From Pseudonocardia sulfidoxydans NBRC 16205 (GTDB lineage: Bacteria; Actinomycetota; Actinomycetes; Mycobacteriales; Pseudonocardiaceae): DNA of 63,591 nucleotides. Every line of letters starts with the position of its first letter. Position 1 is the stretch's first letter. The stretch is from contig NZ_BJVJ01000034.1 in the NCBI RefSeq assembly GCF_007989085.1, positions 1 to 63,591 on the forward strand, read 5' to 3'. The position numbers were made by a program, and so were the translations under genes. Shown piece by piece: positions 17,367 through 27,598 of the stretch. The notes under the pieces were generated by a model. It saw nothing but the letters and a program-made list of their open reading frames with translations, made no database searches and was not told where the DNA came from.

Positions 17367-18635
17367 GTGACCGGCAACCCCCGGCCCACGCCGCCCCCGG
17401 TCGCGATCGAGGACGTCGAAGCGGCCCGTGACCTGCTCGTCGGCGTCGTCCGTCGCACCCCGACCCTGCCGGCGCGGACGCTCGGCGAGAGGGCCGGCGG
17501 ACCCGTGTGGCTCAAGTGCGAGAACCAGCAGCGGACGGGGTCGTTCAAGATCCGTGGCGCCTACACCCGGCTCGCCCGCCTCGACGACGACGAGCGCGCC
17601 CGCGGCGTCGTCGCCGCCAGCGCCGGGAACCATGCCCAGGGCGTCGCGCTCGCGGCCCGGCTGCTCGGCGTGGACGCCACCGTGTTCATGCCCGAACGGG
17701 CATCACTGCCCAAGGTCGACGCCACCCGCGGCTACGGCGCCCACGTCCGCCTCGTCGGGGAGACGATCGACGGCAGCCTCGCCGCCGCCGTGGAGTTCGC
17801 CTCCCGGACGGGCGCCGTGCTCGTGCACCCCTTCGACCACGTCGACGTCATCGCCGGTCAGGGCACCGTCGGCCTGGAAATCGTGGAGGACGTGCCCGAC
17901 GTCGCGACGGTGCTGGTCCCGACGGGCGGCGGTGGTCTGCTGGGCGGGGTCGCGGCCGCGGTCCGGGCGCGGCGGCCCGACGCGCGGATCGTCGGAGTCC
18001 AGGCGGCGGCGGCCGCCGCGTGGCCGGCGTCGATGCGCCACGGCCGCCCTGTCGCGCTCGACCGGATGCGCACCATCGCCGACGGTATCGCGGTCGGGGT
18101 CCCCGGCGGGGTCACCTACCCGCAGGTCGCGGCTCTGGTCGACGAGTTCGTCGTCGTCGGTGAGGACGCGCTGGCCCGCGCGCTGCTGCACTGCCTGGAG
18201 CGGTCGAAGGTGCTCGTCGAACCGGCGGGCGCGGCGGCCGTCGCGGCCCTGCTGGAGCACCCGGACCGGTTCCGGACGCCTGCCGTCGCCGTCCTGTCGG
18301 GCGGCAACATCGACCCGCTCGTGCTGCTGCACGTCATCGAGCACGGTATGGCTGCGGCGCAGCGCTACCTGTCGATGCGGGTGCGCGTCGACGACCGGCC
18401 CGGCGCCCTGGCCGAGCTGTTGACGCAGGTCGGTGACCTGGGCGCCAACGTCGTCGACGTCGAGCACACCCGTATCTCGGCGGCCATCCCGCTGGGTGAC
18501 GTGGACGTCGAGATCAGCCTGGAGACGCGCGGCCCCGAGCACTGCGCCGCGATCGTGGGCGCACTACGGAACTCCGGCCACGCCGTGTTCGACGAGGCCG
18601 GAGCACCGTGGGGGACGGGGTCCGTCAGCCGGTGA
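17367..18635 (+). CDS. ilvA: threonine ammonia-lyase
   Basis: 422 aa. PLP enzyme deaminating threonine to 2-oxobutanoate. K61 is in [13 protein letters not shown], the tetraglycine PLP-phosphate loop is [10 protein letters not shown], and SGGNIDP is near the end of the catalytic domain. The C-terminal about 80 residues ([20 protein letters not shown]) are one ACT-like domain, as in the catabolic/short IlvA type. GTG start with GAGGAT seven bases upstream (leaderless spacing). Its last 11 bases overlap the 3' end of greA on the other strand. Confidence 0.9.
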   Translation: MTGNPRPTPPPVAIEDVEAARDLLVGVVRRTPTLPARTLGERAGGPVWLKCENQQRTGSFKIRGAYTRLARLDDDERARGVVAASAGNHAQGVALAARLLGVDATVFMPERASLPKVDATRGYGAHVRLVGETIDGSLAAAVEFASRTGAVLVHPFDHVDVIAGQGTVGLEIVEDVPDVATVLVPTGGGGLLGGVAAAVRARRPDARIVGVQAAAAAAWPASMRHGRPVALDRMRTIADGIAVGVPGGVTYPQVAALVDEFVVVGEDALARALLHCLERSKVLVEPAGAAAVAALLEHPDRFRTPAVAVLSGGNIDPLVLLHVIEHGMAAAQRYLSMRVRVDDRPGALAELLTQVGDLGANVVDVEHTRISAAIPLGDVDVEISLETRGPEHCAAIVGALRNSGHAVFDEAGAPWGTGSVSR

Positions 18636-19116
18636 ACGGCTCCACGCCGGCCAGCGTGACCTTCATGGTCCCGCCGTCGGGCAGGCTGTACTCGCGGGTC
18701 TCGCCGATCTTCGCGCCGAGCAGCGCCGCACCGAGCGGGGAGTTCGGCGAGATGACCTGCAGGTCGCCGTGGGAGCCCTCCTCACGGGAGCCCAGCAGGA
18801 CCTTCTCGGTGTCGTCGTCGTCGTAGCGCACGGTGAGGACGGTGCCGGGGGAGGCGACGTCGGTGCTGGTGGGGGCGGTGCCGACCTGCGCCGTGCGGAG
18901 CAGTTCCTGGAGCTGGCGGATGCGCGCCTCCTGCTGGCCCTGCTCCTCGCGCGCGGCGTGGTAACCGCCGTTCTCCTTGAGGTCGCCCTCCTCGCGGCGG
19001 GCGTTGATCTCGGCAGCGATGACGGGGCGGTTCGCGATCAGCTGGTCGAGCTCGCTCTTGAGCCGATCGAATGCGTCCTGGGTCAACCAGGTCACCTGGG
19101 TGTCCGTCACGGTCAT
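18625..19116 (-). CDS. greA: transcription elongation factor GreA
   Basis: 163 aa, full length. N-terminal coiled coil with the tip acidic motif [20 protein letters not shown], which enters the RNA polymerase secondary channel to stimulate transcript cleavage. The C-terminal FKBP-like domain ends [20 protein letters not shown]. Start at 19116 behind GGAGG. Same position as Rv1080c, next to mca. The 3' end overlaps ilvA convergently by 11 bases. Confidence 0.95.
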   Translation of the reverse strand: MTVTDTQVTWLTQDAFDRLKSELDQLIANRPVIAAEINARREEGDLKENGGYHAAREEQGQQEARIRQLQELLRTAQVGTAPTSTDVASPGTVLTVRYDDDDTEKVLLGSREEGSHGDLQVISPNSPLGAALLGAKIGETREYSLPDGGTMKVTLAGVEPFTG

Positions 19117-19583
19117 CACTCCTCCAGCCGTCCGGGTCCCGTGCATGGGCAGGGACCGGTTGCCGCGGCACAGTCGGGCATGCCGCAGATGTGGCATCGC
19201 CCCGAGTAAGGAAAAACACGACCCGGGGTGCGGGCCGTGTGTAGCTCACCGTAACACGAGGCTTGCCGTTCGTCGCGTTCTTTCGACGAACGGTCCGGGT
19301 GCCCGAAGAGTTCCCGACTCTGCTGTATTCGCAGGTAGAAAGCTACTGTCCGACGATGTTGCGACCCTCCCGCCGATACCGTGCGGCGACGAACGGCACG
19401 CCGGACGGTCGTCGTCGGCACCGCCCGCGAACGCCCCGTTCGGGGGGCTGCGGGAAGAGGTCGGGCCCGGCGCGCGTTGGTCAGCCAAGAGGGTGTCGGT
19501 GGGGTCTGCGACCATCGGCACCGGCGCAGGACCACCAGTCCCGCTGCCACCCCGACGTGACCGGAAGGACCGACGTCCCACCC
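19117..19583. other. 467-base gene-free gap between divergent greA and mca
   Basis: No credible ORF: the 111-aa minus-strand frame here is low-complexity shadow sequence. In mycobacteria a DUF4307 gene (Rv1081c) sits between greA and mca, and I find no trace of it. The gap contains a perfect hairpin at 19266-19293 (CCGTTCGTCG-N8-CGACGAACGG) and AT-richer patches such as GTAGAAAGCTAC at about 19336-19347, probably promoter elements for the two outward genes. Confidence 0.5.
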
Positions 19584-20513
19584 ATGAGCCACCCCGAGAT
19601 GCGAGCCGCCGACGCGGCCGGTCCGCGCTTCCGGCTGATGACCGTGCACGCCCACCCGGACGACGAGTCCAGCAAGGGCGCGGCCACCAGCGCCCGCTAC
19701 GTCGCCGAGGGCCACGAGGTCACGGTCGTGACCTGCACCGGCGGCGAACGCGGCAGCATCCTCAACCCGGCGATGGACCGCCCGGAGGTCGTGGCCGATC
19801 TGACCGCCGTGCGCAAGGCCGAGATGGCCCGCGCCGCCGAGATTCTCGGCGTCCGCCACCACTGGCTCGGCTTCGTCGACTCCGGGCTCCCCGAGGGCGA
19901 CCCGAAGCCGCCGCTGCCCGAGGACTGCTTCGCCCTGGCCGACCTGGAGGAAGCCACCGAGCGCCTCGTCCGGCTCATCCGCGCCGAGCGCCCGCACGTC
20001 CTCGTCACCTACGACGAGAACGGCGGCTACCCCCACCCCGACCACATCCGCACCCACGAGGTGTCGATGGCGGCGTGGGAGGCCGCGGGTGACCCCGACC
20101 GGTACCCCGACGCCGGGGCACCGTGGCAGCCGCTCAAGCTCTACTACTCCCACGGCTTCTCCAAGGCCCGGATGGTCGCCTTCCACGAGGCGCTGCTGGC
20201 CCGCGGGCTGGAGTCGCCGTACGCGGAATGGCTCGAACGCTGGGACGACGGCGACCGCAAGGACCCGGGGCTGCGCGTCACCACACGGGTGCGGTGCGAC
20301 CAGTGGTTCCCCGTCCGTGACGAGGCGCTGAAGGCGCACGCCACCCAGATCGACCCCACGAGCCGCTGGTTCTTCGTGCCGCCGGAGATCCAGTGCGAGG
20401 TGTGGCCGACGGAGGACTACGAGCTCGTCCGCTCGCTGGTCGACTCGCCGACGCCCGAGGACGACCTGTTCTCGGGCCTGGTGACCTCGGCCGACAAGGC
20501 GAAGGCCGGCTGA
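19584..20513 (+). CDS. mca: mycothiol S-conjugate amidase
   Basis: 309 aa, PIG-L/LmbE-type zinc deacetylase family. Zinc ligands are in AHPDDE (23-28) and the later HPDHIRTH (151-158). '[21 protein letters not shown]' and '[12 protein letters not shown]' are typical of Mca, which cleaves mycothiol S-conjugates of toxins to mercapturic acids plus GlcN-Ins. This marks the host as a mycothiol producer. Same place as Rv1082 next to greA. The start is ATG 19584; a second ATG at 19599 is possible. Convergent with the next gene through a small palindrome at 20509-20520. Confidence 0.9.
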   Translation: MSHPEMRAADAAGPRFRLMTVHAHPDDESSKGAATSARYVAEGHEVTVVTCTGGERGSILNPAMDRPEVVADLTAVRKAEMARAAEILGVRHHWLGFVDSGLPEGDPKPPLPEDCFALADLEEATERLVRLIRAERPHVLVTYDENGGYPHPDHIRTHEVSMAAWEAAGDPDRYPDAGAPWQPLKLYYSHGFSKARMVAFHEALLARGLESPYAEWLERWDDGDRKDPGLRVTTRVRCDQWFPVRDEALKAHATQIDPTSRWFFVPPEIQCEVWPTEDYELVRSLVDSPTPEDDLFSGLVTSADKAKAG

Positions 20514-20525
20514 GCTCAGCACCGC

Positions 20526-21140
20526 CTACAGGCGCGCCGCGGCCTGGCCTGCCCGGAAGAAGTCGGCCAGCGCATCGGCGTGGGGCAGCTCTGTCGCCGG
20601 ACGGAACGCCCCGAAAGGCGCATTCCAGAACTCGCCGTCACGGCGCTCCCACGGGCCGACGTACGCGTACGGCTCGGGGAGCGACGCGTCGCCGGGGGAG
20701 ACGCCGTAGTTGACCTGGTCGACGGTGACGGCCAGGTCGAAATGCTCTGGCCACAGCACCGGCTCGGCCCCGCCGCCGAGCGTCCGCAACGCGGCGTCGC
20801 CCAGAGCGAACCAGCCGTGGATCACGTCGGCCTCCGCGGGGTCGACGCTCAGGGCCTCGTCGAGGTCGACGTCGGCGCCGTCGGAGTAGAGCCCGTCGGG
20901 CGCGCCCGCCTCGACGCCCGCCCACACCGCGAGATCGCGGATCGAGCCCCCGAGCGGGACCTGGTCGTCCCCCCACACCAGGGCGGCGCCGTGCACCCGC
21001 AGCGGGCCCGTGACCTGGCCGAAACCGCCGGCGGTCACCTGCAGTCGGATCGTGCCCGACGACCGGTACTGCGGCCCGGCCAGCAGCAGCTCGCTGACCC
21101 CGTGCAGCGAACGGCGGGTCGTCGTCAACGGTGAGCCCAC
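20526..21140 (-). CDS. conserved hypothetical protein
   Basis: 204 aa from the GTG at 21140, which has GGAGG eight bases upstream; the frame stays open further upstream but without a better start. The sequence begins VGSPLTTTRRSLHGVSEL and has a beta-rich first half and an acidic second half (DLDEALSVDPAEADVIHGWF). No signal peptide or membrane segment. I do not recognise a domain; it looks like a conserved soluble protein of Pseudonocardiaceae. Convergent with mca and divergent from the small membrane gene at 21301. Confidence 0.7.
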   Translation of the reverse strand: MGSPLTTTRRSLHGVSELLLAGPQYRSSGTIRLQVTAGGFGQVTGPLRVHGAALVWGDDQVPLGGSIRDLAVWAGVEAGAPDGLYSDGADVDLDEALSVDPAEADVIHGWFALGDAALRTLGGGAEPVLWPEHFDLAVTVDQVNYGVSPGDASLPEPYAYVGPWERRDGEFWNAPFGAFRPATELPHADALADFFRAGQAAARL

Positions 21141-21300
21141 GGTCGGTGACCTCCTGCGTCCATTCGGCCGAGTCCGGCGGAGCGTGCCACAACCGTCGCG
21201 ACCCGTCGCCACGCAGGGGCGCCACGCGCGAGCCCGCGCCGGGTGCGTAGGTTGTCGGGGTGTGCCGCCGGTCGGCGGTACGTCGCGACGGAGGTGTGCG

Positions 21301-21582
21301 GTGCTGCTGGTCGATCTCGGGGTGGTGCCCGTGGAGGCCCAGGTCGCCGCGGTCGTCGTCCCCGCCCAGGACCCGGAGCCCCCACCCGGCAAGGGCGAGG
21401 AGTTCGGCAAGGCGTCCCCGATCGCGCTCGTCGTCATCATCCTGCTGGGCATCGCGACGATTCTGCTGATCGTCTCGATGACGCGGCGGCTCAAGAAGCT
21501 GCCGAAGTCGTTCGACGAGGAGGAGCCGACCTCCGAGTCGCCCGCGGGTGAGGACGCCTCGTCCGACACGCGCAAGGACTGA
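21301..21582 (+). CDS. small single-TM protein, Rv1083-like
   Basis: 93 aa from a GTG with GGAGG seven bases upstream. A Pro/Glu-rich N-terminal region is followed by one strong TM helix (IALVVIILLGIATILLIVSM), then MTRRLKKLPKSFDEEE and an acidic tail. Size, topology and position after mca fit the mycobacterial Rv1083 gene. Function unknown. Confidence 0.75.
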   Translation: MLLVDLGVVPVEAQVAAVVVPAQDPEPPPGKGEEFGKASPIALVVIILLGIATILLIVSMTRRLKKLPKSFDEEEPTSESPAGEDASSDTRKD

Positions 21583-21585
21583 CCG

Positions 21586-21810
21586 CTACCGCCGCCGTCC
21601 GACGAGGAACCAGGCCAGCGGCAGGAGCCCGGCCGAACTGACGACGCTCAGCGCAACGATCCACGCCCACTTCGGGCCGCGGACCCGGTCGGCCGAGCGG
21701 CGCCGCAGGTCGAACAGCGCCGCCGCCCGCAGCGCGGCGTCGGCCGACCCGGCGGCGACGAGGAGGCGGCGTGCGCGAGGGCTGAGCTCGTCCCATTTCC
21801 GTGCGGCCAT
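21586..21810 (-). CDS. small membrane hypothetical protein
   Basis: 74 aa. [20 protein letters not shown], then [20 protein letters not shown] and a C-terminal TM helix [21 protein letters not shown] ending GRRR. The arrangement is conserved in many actinobacterial small membrane proteins. Divergent from the thioredoxin-fold gene, convergent with the Rv1083-like gene with a three-base gap. Function unknown. Confidence 0.75.
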   Translation of the reverse strand: MAARKWDELSPRARRLLVAAGSADAALRAAALFDLRRRSADRVRGPKWAWIVALSVVSSAGLLPLAWFLVGRRR

Positions 21811-21879
21811 GACGTCACTCTCGTCGGTCCCGGCCGTCCCCGACAAGCCTGCGCGTGGAGACTTTGGCAGGCTCGGCGC

Positions 21880-23876
<1,997 letters not shown>

Positions 23877-23880
<4 letters not shown>

Positions 23881-23916
23881 GTGGCGATAGTCGCTATAGC
23901 GACTATCGCCACTCAC
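23877..23916. repeat. type A 40-bp palindrome, copy 5 (perfect)
   Basis: Half-site GTGAGTGGCGATAGTCGCTA with its exact reverse complement; it supplies the stop codon of the YyaL-type gene. CCCT before and AAGGG after the palindrome partly extend the pairing. Confidence 0.95.
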
Positions 23917-23979
23917 AAGGGCTGTGCTCTCCTCGCGCGCGTGGGCGGGCGGCGTCCGCCCACGGCGAACACTCGCACG

Positions 23980-24052
23980 CTGGTTGTATTGCTGTGTAAT
24001 CTCGTAATCGAGCTGCTCGAGGATGAGTGGCTCGGCATACGAGGAGGACCCC
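23980..24052 (+). promoter_or_regulatory. AT-rich promoter region of the 24053 gene
   Basis: TTGTATTGCTGTGTAATCTC (about 23983-24002) is strikingly A/T-rich against its surroundings. It is followed by an inverted repeat around ATCGAGCTGCTCGAGGAT. The product carries a C-terminal segment that looks like a DNA-binding ribbon-helix-helix, so autoregulation here is a reasonable guess. Confidence 0.45.
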
Positions 24053-24664
24053 ATGTCGGGACGCATGCACCGCGGATGGCACGGCGGCGGACGGGGCCGG
24101 GGCCCCGGACGGGGCGGCTGGCAGCAGTCCGACCTCCCCGGCGCCGACGACGCCGCCGCCTGGCTCTCCGGACGGCTGCCCGACGGCTGGTTCGTCGGCG
24201 CACCGGACGTCACCGTCGACCGCGAGGAGATCGTCGTCGTCGGCGAGCTCGCCGCCCCCGACGGCGACGGCGACGTCGACGACACCGAGACCGGCCGCGC
24301 CGAACGCGCCGCCGCCGCGGCGGGACGCATCTCGCGCTTCCGCGAGGAGACCCGCGACGAGCGCATCGACATCGCCCGCCAGGCCGAACATCGCTACCAG
24401 CGCAAGGTCGCCTGGGGCGCCCGGATCGGCGACGTCACCGAACTGTTCACGACGGCGTCGGTACCCGTCATGACGCGACTGCGTCAGCCCGAGCGGATCG
24501 TGCTCGACACCCTGGTCGACTCCGGGGTCGCCCGGTCGCGATCCGATGCTCTCGCCTGGGCGGTCCGGCTCGTCGGCGAGCACGCCGAGGAGTGGTTGGG
24601 CGAGCTGCGCGAGGCGATGGCGAAGGTCGACGAACTGCGCACCAAGGGCCCCACCGCCGACTGA
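24053..24664 (+). CDS. conserved hypothetical protein, possible ribbon-helix-helix end
   Basis: 203 aa. Gly/Arg/His-rich N-terminal tail (MSGRMHRGWHGGGRGRGPGR), an acidic middle part, a charged helix (RFREETRDERIDIARQAEHR), and a C-terminal segment RQPERIVLDTLVDSGVARSR-SDALAWAVRLVGEHAEEW resembling CopG/RHH-like DNA-binding helices. GAGGAGG precedes the ATG at 24053; ATG 24023 would add ten residues but lacks an RBS. Probably a DNA- or nucleic-acid-binding protein; this is inferred from composition only. Confidence 0.65.
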   Translation: MSGRMHRGWHGGGRGRGPGRGGWQQSDLPGADDAAAWLSGRLPDGWFVGAPDVTVDREEIVVVGELAAPDGDGDVDDTETGRAERAAAAAGRISRFREETRDERIDIARQAEHRYQRKVAWGARIGDVTELFTTASVPVMTRLRQPERIVLDTLVDSGVARSRSDALAWAVRLVGEHAEEWLGELREAMAKVDELRTKGPTAD

Positions 24665-24668
24665 CCGG

Positions 24669-25337
24669 TCAGCCGGCGAACAGCACCAGCCAGATCGCGA
24701 TGTAGTGGCACGCGGCGGCCAGCACCGTCGCCGCGTGGAAGAACTCGTGGTACCCGAACGTCGCGGGCCACGGGTTCGGCCACTTCGTCGCGTAGAACAC
24801 CGCGCCCGCCGTGTACAGCGCGCCCCCGGCCACGACCAGCACGAACGCCGCCACGCCGCCGGTGCGCAGCATCTCGGGGAACACGAACACGGCGACCCAG
24901 CCCAGCGCCACGTAGATGGGCACGGCGAGCCACGACGGGGCGGCCGGCCACGCCATCTTCAGCACGACGCCCGCGATCGCGCCGCCCCACACCGTGAACA
25001 GCACCCACCGGGCCGTCGACGGCTGCATCGCCAGCGCCGCGACCGGCGTGTACGTGCCCGCGATGAACAGGAAGATCATGGAGTGGTCGAGCCGCTTCAT
25101 GACCATCCGCGAACGGACCGTCGTCCACGTCCGGCGATGGTAGAGCGCGCTCACGCCGAACAGCCCGAGGATCGTGAGGCTGTACACCGCCGTCGCCAGC
25201 GCCGCACCCGCACCGACCAGCGACGCGGCCACCGAGATCAACGCCGCGGCCGCCAGGATCGACACCGCGAACGACCAGAAGTGCAGCCAGCCACGCATCC
25301 GCGGTTTGACCAACGGGGGCACCGGTGGCTGGGCCAT
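24669..25337 (-). CDS. hemolysin III / PAQR family membrane protein
   Basis: About 222 aa from the ATG at 25337 (five more residues if ATG 25352 is used). Seven TM helices. Metal-binding motifs are SALYHRR after TM2, RLDHSMIFLFIAGTYTP, and the C-terminal FGYHEFFHAATVLAAACHYI. Belongs to the TrhA/YqfA group of the PAQR superfamily, linked to membrane lipid homeostasis. Position equals Rv1085c. Convergent with the 24053 gene with a four-base gap. Confidence 0.9.
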   Translation of the reverse strand: MAQPPVPPLVKPRMRGWLHFWSFAVSILAAAALISVAASLVGAGAALATAVYSLTILGLFGVSALYHRRTWTTVRSRMVMKRLDHSMIFLFIAGTYTPVAALAMQPSTARWVLFTVWGGAIAGVVLKMAWPAAPSWLAVPIYVALGWVAVFVFPEMLRTGGVAAFVLVVAGGALYTAGAVFYATKWPNPWPATFGYHEFFHAATVLAAACHYIAIWLVLFAG

Positions 25338-25455
25338 GGTCCCTGCTGTCACCTGTCCGAGATTACGGCACCGGCCATGTCCTCGACGTGCCGCGGACGT
25401 GAACTCGCGACTCGGATCTCCGCCCCGCGCCGCCGCGCGCGTAGGCTCTCCGGCC

Positions 25456-26223
25456 GTGGGCGTGCGCGACCTCCTCTACTCGCTCTACGAACGCAGCCTG
25501 ACGCGGCGGCTCGAGAGCGCCGAGAGGCCGCGTCACGTCGCCCTCATGCTCGACGGCAACCGACGGTGGGCCCGCGACGCCGGCCTCGTCGACGTCAACG
25601 ACGGCCACCGGGTCGGTGCCGCCAAGATCGGTGACCTGCTCGAATGGTGCCGCGAGGCCGACGTCGAGGTCGTCACCCTGTTCCTGTTGTCCACCGACAA
25701 CCTCACGCGCGCCGCGGACGAGCTGGAGCCCCTGCTCGAGATCATCGCCGACGTCGTCGACGACCTCGCAGAGCCCGGCCGGCCGTGGCAGCTGCGCGTC
25801 GTCGGGGCCCTGGAAACCCTGCCCGCCGAGATCGGGTCACGGCTGGCGGCGGCCACCTCGCGGACCGTCGGCCGCACGGGGCTGCAGGTCAACGTCGCCG
25901 TCGGCTACGGCGGGCGCCAGGAGATCGCCGACGCGGTGCGCAAGCTCCTGCTCCAGCACGCCGAGTCCGGCACCTCCATCGAGGAGCTGGCCGACGTCCT
26001 CGACGTCGACCACATCGCCGCGCACCTCTACACCTCCGGCCAGCCCGACCCCGACCTCATCATCCGAACCTCGGGTGAGCAGCGGCTCTCGGGTTTCCTG
26101 CTGTGGCAGTCGGCGCATTCGGAGTTCTGGTTCTGCGAGGCCTATTGGCCGGAGTTCCGCCGGGTCGACTTCCTCCGTGCATTGCGCGACTACGCCGCAC
26201 GGCACCGCCGTTTCGGTTCCTGA
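25456..26223 (+). CDS. cis-prenyl (isoprenyl) diphosphate synthase, Rv1086-like
   Basis: 255 aa. Cis-prenyltransferase fold: HVALMLDGNRRWAR (27-40, catalytic Asp D33), then STDNL and the C-terminal RTSGEQRLSGFLLWQSAHSE. Rv1086, at the same place next to the hemolysin III gene, makes the short Z,E-farnesyl diphosphate that primes decaprenyl phosphate synthesis. This is therefore more likely a short-chain synthase than the main UppS. GTG start with TAGGCT (25442-25447) eight bases upstream, so the mRNA is probably leaderless. Confidence 0.9.
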   Translation: MGVRDLLYSLYERSLTRRLESAERPRHVALMLDGNRRWARDAGLVDVNDGHRVGAAKIGDLLEWCREADVEVVTLFLLSTDNLTRAADELEPLLEIIADVVDDLAEPGRPWQLRVVGALETLPAEIGSRLAAATSRTVGRTGLQVNVAVGYGGRQEIADAVRKLLLQHAESGTSIEELADVLDVDHIAAHLYTSGQPDPDLIIRTSGEQRLSGFLLWQSAHSEFWFCEAYWPEFRRVDFLRALRDYAARHRRFGS

Positions 26224-26280
26224 CCGCGCCTTGTCTGCTGCCGCAGAAATGTGCAAATGCAAATAGTTCTCGGCGCACGA

Positions 26281-26314
26281 AAATGGCGCCGGACCCGAAG
26301 GTCCGGCGCCATTT
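26281..26314. terminator. bidirectional terminator
   Basis: AAATGGCGCCGGACC and GGTCCGGCGCCATTT pair perfectly (15 bases) around a CGAA tetraloop, with A/T ends on both sides. It lies between the convergent prenyl synthase and the first small secreted protein gene. Confidence 0.9.
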
Positions 26315-26339
26315 CGCGTCAGGCGCTGAGCGAAAGAGC

Positions 26340-26684
26340 TCAGTCGTCGTTGCTCTGCGCGGAGGTGTCGCCGGCGGCGGCGGCCACGTCGCAGGAGCGG
26401 TTCTCCGACTGGTCGGCGGCCGACGCGGCCGAGCCGTTGGCGGCACCGGTCAGGTCGGCGACGACGTCCGAGACCTGAACGGCCAGGAGGCCGTTGATCG
26501 GGAGGTTGTTGCCACACGCCGTGACCGGCACGTTGACGTTGTTGTCCGACACGTTGACGAGGCCCTGGTGCAGCTCCTTGTTGGAGTTGACCTGGTCGCC
26601 GCTCTCGTGGGCGAAGGCGAGCGGGGCGACGGCGAGCAGGCCCGCGGTGGCGGTGGCCGCGACGATTCCGACCTTCTTCAGCAC
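26340..26684 (-). CDS. small secreted protein, paralog 1 (chaplin/rodlin-like)
   Basis: 114 aa with a classical signal peptide (VLKKVGIVAATATAGLLAVA-PLAFA). The mature part reads GDQVNSNKELHQGLVNVSDN, NVNVPVTACGNNLPI and VQVSDVVADLTGAANG, and ends RSCDVAAAAGDTSAQSNDD. The Val/Asn-rich beta-prone centre and the two cysteines recall chaplin- or rodlin-like surface proteins, but it is not a standard chaplin domain. I assign no function. GTG start at 26684 behind ACAGGAGATAAC. One of three tandem copies sharing promoter and leader. Confidence 0.85.
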   Translation of the reverse strand: MLKKVGIVAATATAGLLAVAPLAFAHESGDQVNSNKELHQGLVNVSDNNVNVPVTACGNNLPINGLLAVQVSDVVADLTGAANGSAASAADQSENRSCDVAAAAGDTSAQSNDD

Positions 26685-26733
26685 GTTATCTCCTGTTGGT
26701 CTTCGGGTCGGCTCTCGCCGATTCCTAGAACGT

Positions 26734-26763
26734 GCCAGCACCTGACGGGGGAGCCGTGCTGGC
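26734..26763 (-). ncRNA. conserved 5' leader hairpin of paralog 1
   Basis: On the minus strand GCCAGCAC pairs with GTGCTGGC around a C-rich loop containing GGCTCCCCCGTCAG. The same element precedes the other two paralogs, with compensatory changes in the third copy, so a structured leader RNA is likely. It lies about 50-80 bases before the start codon and just after the -10 box. Confidence 0.55.
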
Positions 26764-26772
26764 TGGGAAAAA

Positions 26773-26861
26773 CTTATCCGGCATGTCGGGTCCGAACCAA
26801 ACTCCGTAACCCGATCGTGTAATTGACGTGTCGATCGCCGGGTTACGCACCCGATCGGGTG
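26773..26861 (-). promoter_or_regulatory. promoter and upstream inverted repeats of paralog 1
   Basis: On the minus strand: -35 TTTGGT (26796-26801) and -10 GATAAG (26773-26778) with a 17-base spacer. Further upstream is an inverted repeat GTAACCC...GGGTTAC (26806-26846) and a perfect 14-base palindrome CACCCGATCGGGTG (26848-26861). The region 26806-26846 is nearly identical upstream of paralog 2. Confidence 0.6.
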
Positions 26862-26895
26862 TATTTCCGCCCGACTCGAATCGTGCCCGGAACAG

Positions 26896-26932
26896 ACGTA
26901 GGGCCCCGGACGAATCGTCCGGGGCCCTACGT
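26896..26932 (-). terminator. terminator of paralog 2
   Basis: ACGTAGGGCCCCGGACGA pairs with its exact reverse complement (18 bases each) around a single A. It stands 16 bases after the stop of paralog 2. The stem is nearly the same as that of the terminator after paralog 3, so promoter-gene-terminator was duplicated as a unit. Confidence 0.9.
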
Positions 26933-26947
26933 GCTGAGCTAGAAAGC

Positions 26948-27313
26948 TCAGTCGTCGTTGCTCTGCGACGAGGTGTCGCCGGCGGCAGCCGCGACGTCGC
27001 AGCCACGGTCCTGCGACTGGTCGGCCGCGCTCTTGGCCTCGGTCGGGGCCAGCAGGCCCAGGGCGCCGGTCAGGTCGGCGGTGATGTCGGAGACCTGAAC
27101 GCCGGCCACGTTGATCGGCAGGTTGTTGCCGCACGCGGTGACGGGGACGTTGACGTTGTTGTCCGAGACGTTCACGAGGCCCTGGTGCAGCTCCTCGTTG
27201 GAGTTGACCTGGTCGCCGTGGCCGTGGTGGCCCTCGGTCGCGAAGGCGAGCGGGGACAGCGCGAGCAGACCCGCGGTGGCGGTGGCCGCGACGATTCCAG
27301 CCTTCTTCAGCAC
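26948..27313 (-). CDS. small secreted protein, paralog 2 (chaplin/rodlin-like)
   Basis: 121 aa, GTG start at 27313 behind ACAGGAGATAAAC. Signal peptide VLKKAGIVAATATAGLLALS-PLAFA, short His-rich segment TEGHHGHGD, then the shared core QVNSNEELHQGLVNVSDNNV and NVPVTACGNNLPINVAGVQV, then SDITADLTGALGLL. It adds an insertion APTEAKSAADQSQDR absent from paralog 1, before GCDVAAAAGDTSSQSNDD. Exported; surface role likely but unproven. Confidence 0.85.
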   Translation of the reverse strand: MLKKAGIVAATATAGLLALSPLAFATEGHHGHGDQVNSNEELHQGLVNVSDNNVNVPVTACGNNLPINVAGVQVSDITADLTGALGLLAPTEAKSAADQSQDRGCDVAAAAGDTSSQSNDD

Positions 27314-27364
27314 GTTTATCTCCTGTTGGTCATCTGGAATCGGAATCCGACTCCTGGACGTTGC

Positions 27365-27498
27365 CAGCACCTGACGGGGGAGCCGTGCTGACTGGTGAAA
27401 ATGTATCGGGCTCGTACGCGGGAGCCAAACCGAGTAACCCGATCGTGTAATTGACGTGTCGTTTGCCGGGTTACGTCCCACGTTCGAGTGAACTCGAA
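27365..27498 (-). promoter_or_regulatory. leader hairpin, promoter and upstream repeats of paralog 2
   Basis: Leader stem CAGCAC/GTGCTG at 27365-27390. Minus-strand -10 GATACA (27402-27407) and -35 TTTGGC (27424-27429), 16-base spacer. GTAACCC...GGGTTAC block upstream (about 27434-27474), then the inverted repeat TTCGAGT-GA-ACTCGAA (27483-27498) at about the same distance as the palindromes of the other two paralogs. Confidence 0.6.
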
Positions 27499-27547
27499 TT
27501 CAGGCGTCATTCCCGGTCGGTACAGCAAAAAGCGCCCCTGGCGCAGA

Positions 27548-27582
27548 CGTAGGGCCCCGGACGGTCTGTCCGGGGCCCTACG
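27548..27582 (-). terminator. terminator of paralog 3
   Basis: CGTAGGGCCCCGGAC and GTCCGGGGCCCTACG (15-base perfect stem), loop GGTCT, 16 bases after the stop of paralog 3. Confidence 0.9.
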
Positions 27583-27598
27583 CGCTGAGCTGGAGGGC

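Noticed and set aside
19246..19581. 111-aa minus-strand ORF between greA and mca
   Set aside because: No hydrophobic core, no RBS, low-complexity; does not resemble the DUF4307 protein expected there.
26340..27134. 264-aa reading frame including paralog 1
   Set aside because: The extra N-terminal part reads through the upstream promoter and the coding end of paralog 2; the conserved RBS and signal peptide place the start at 26684.
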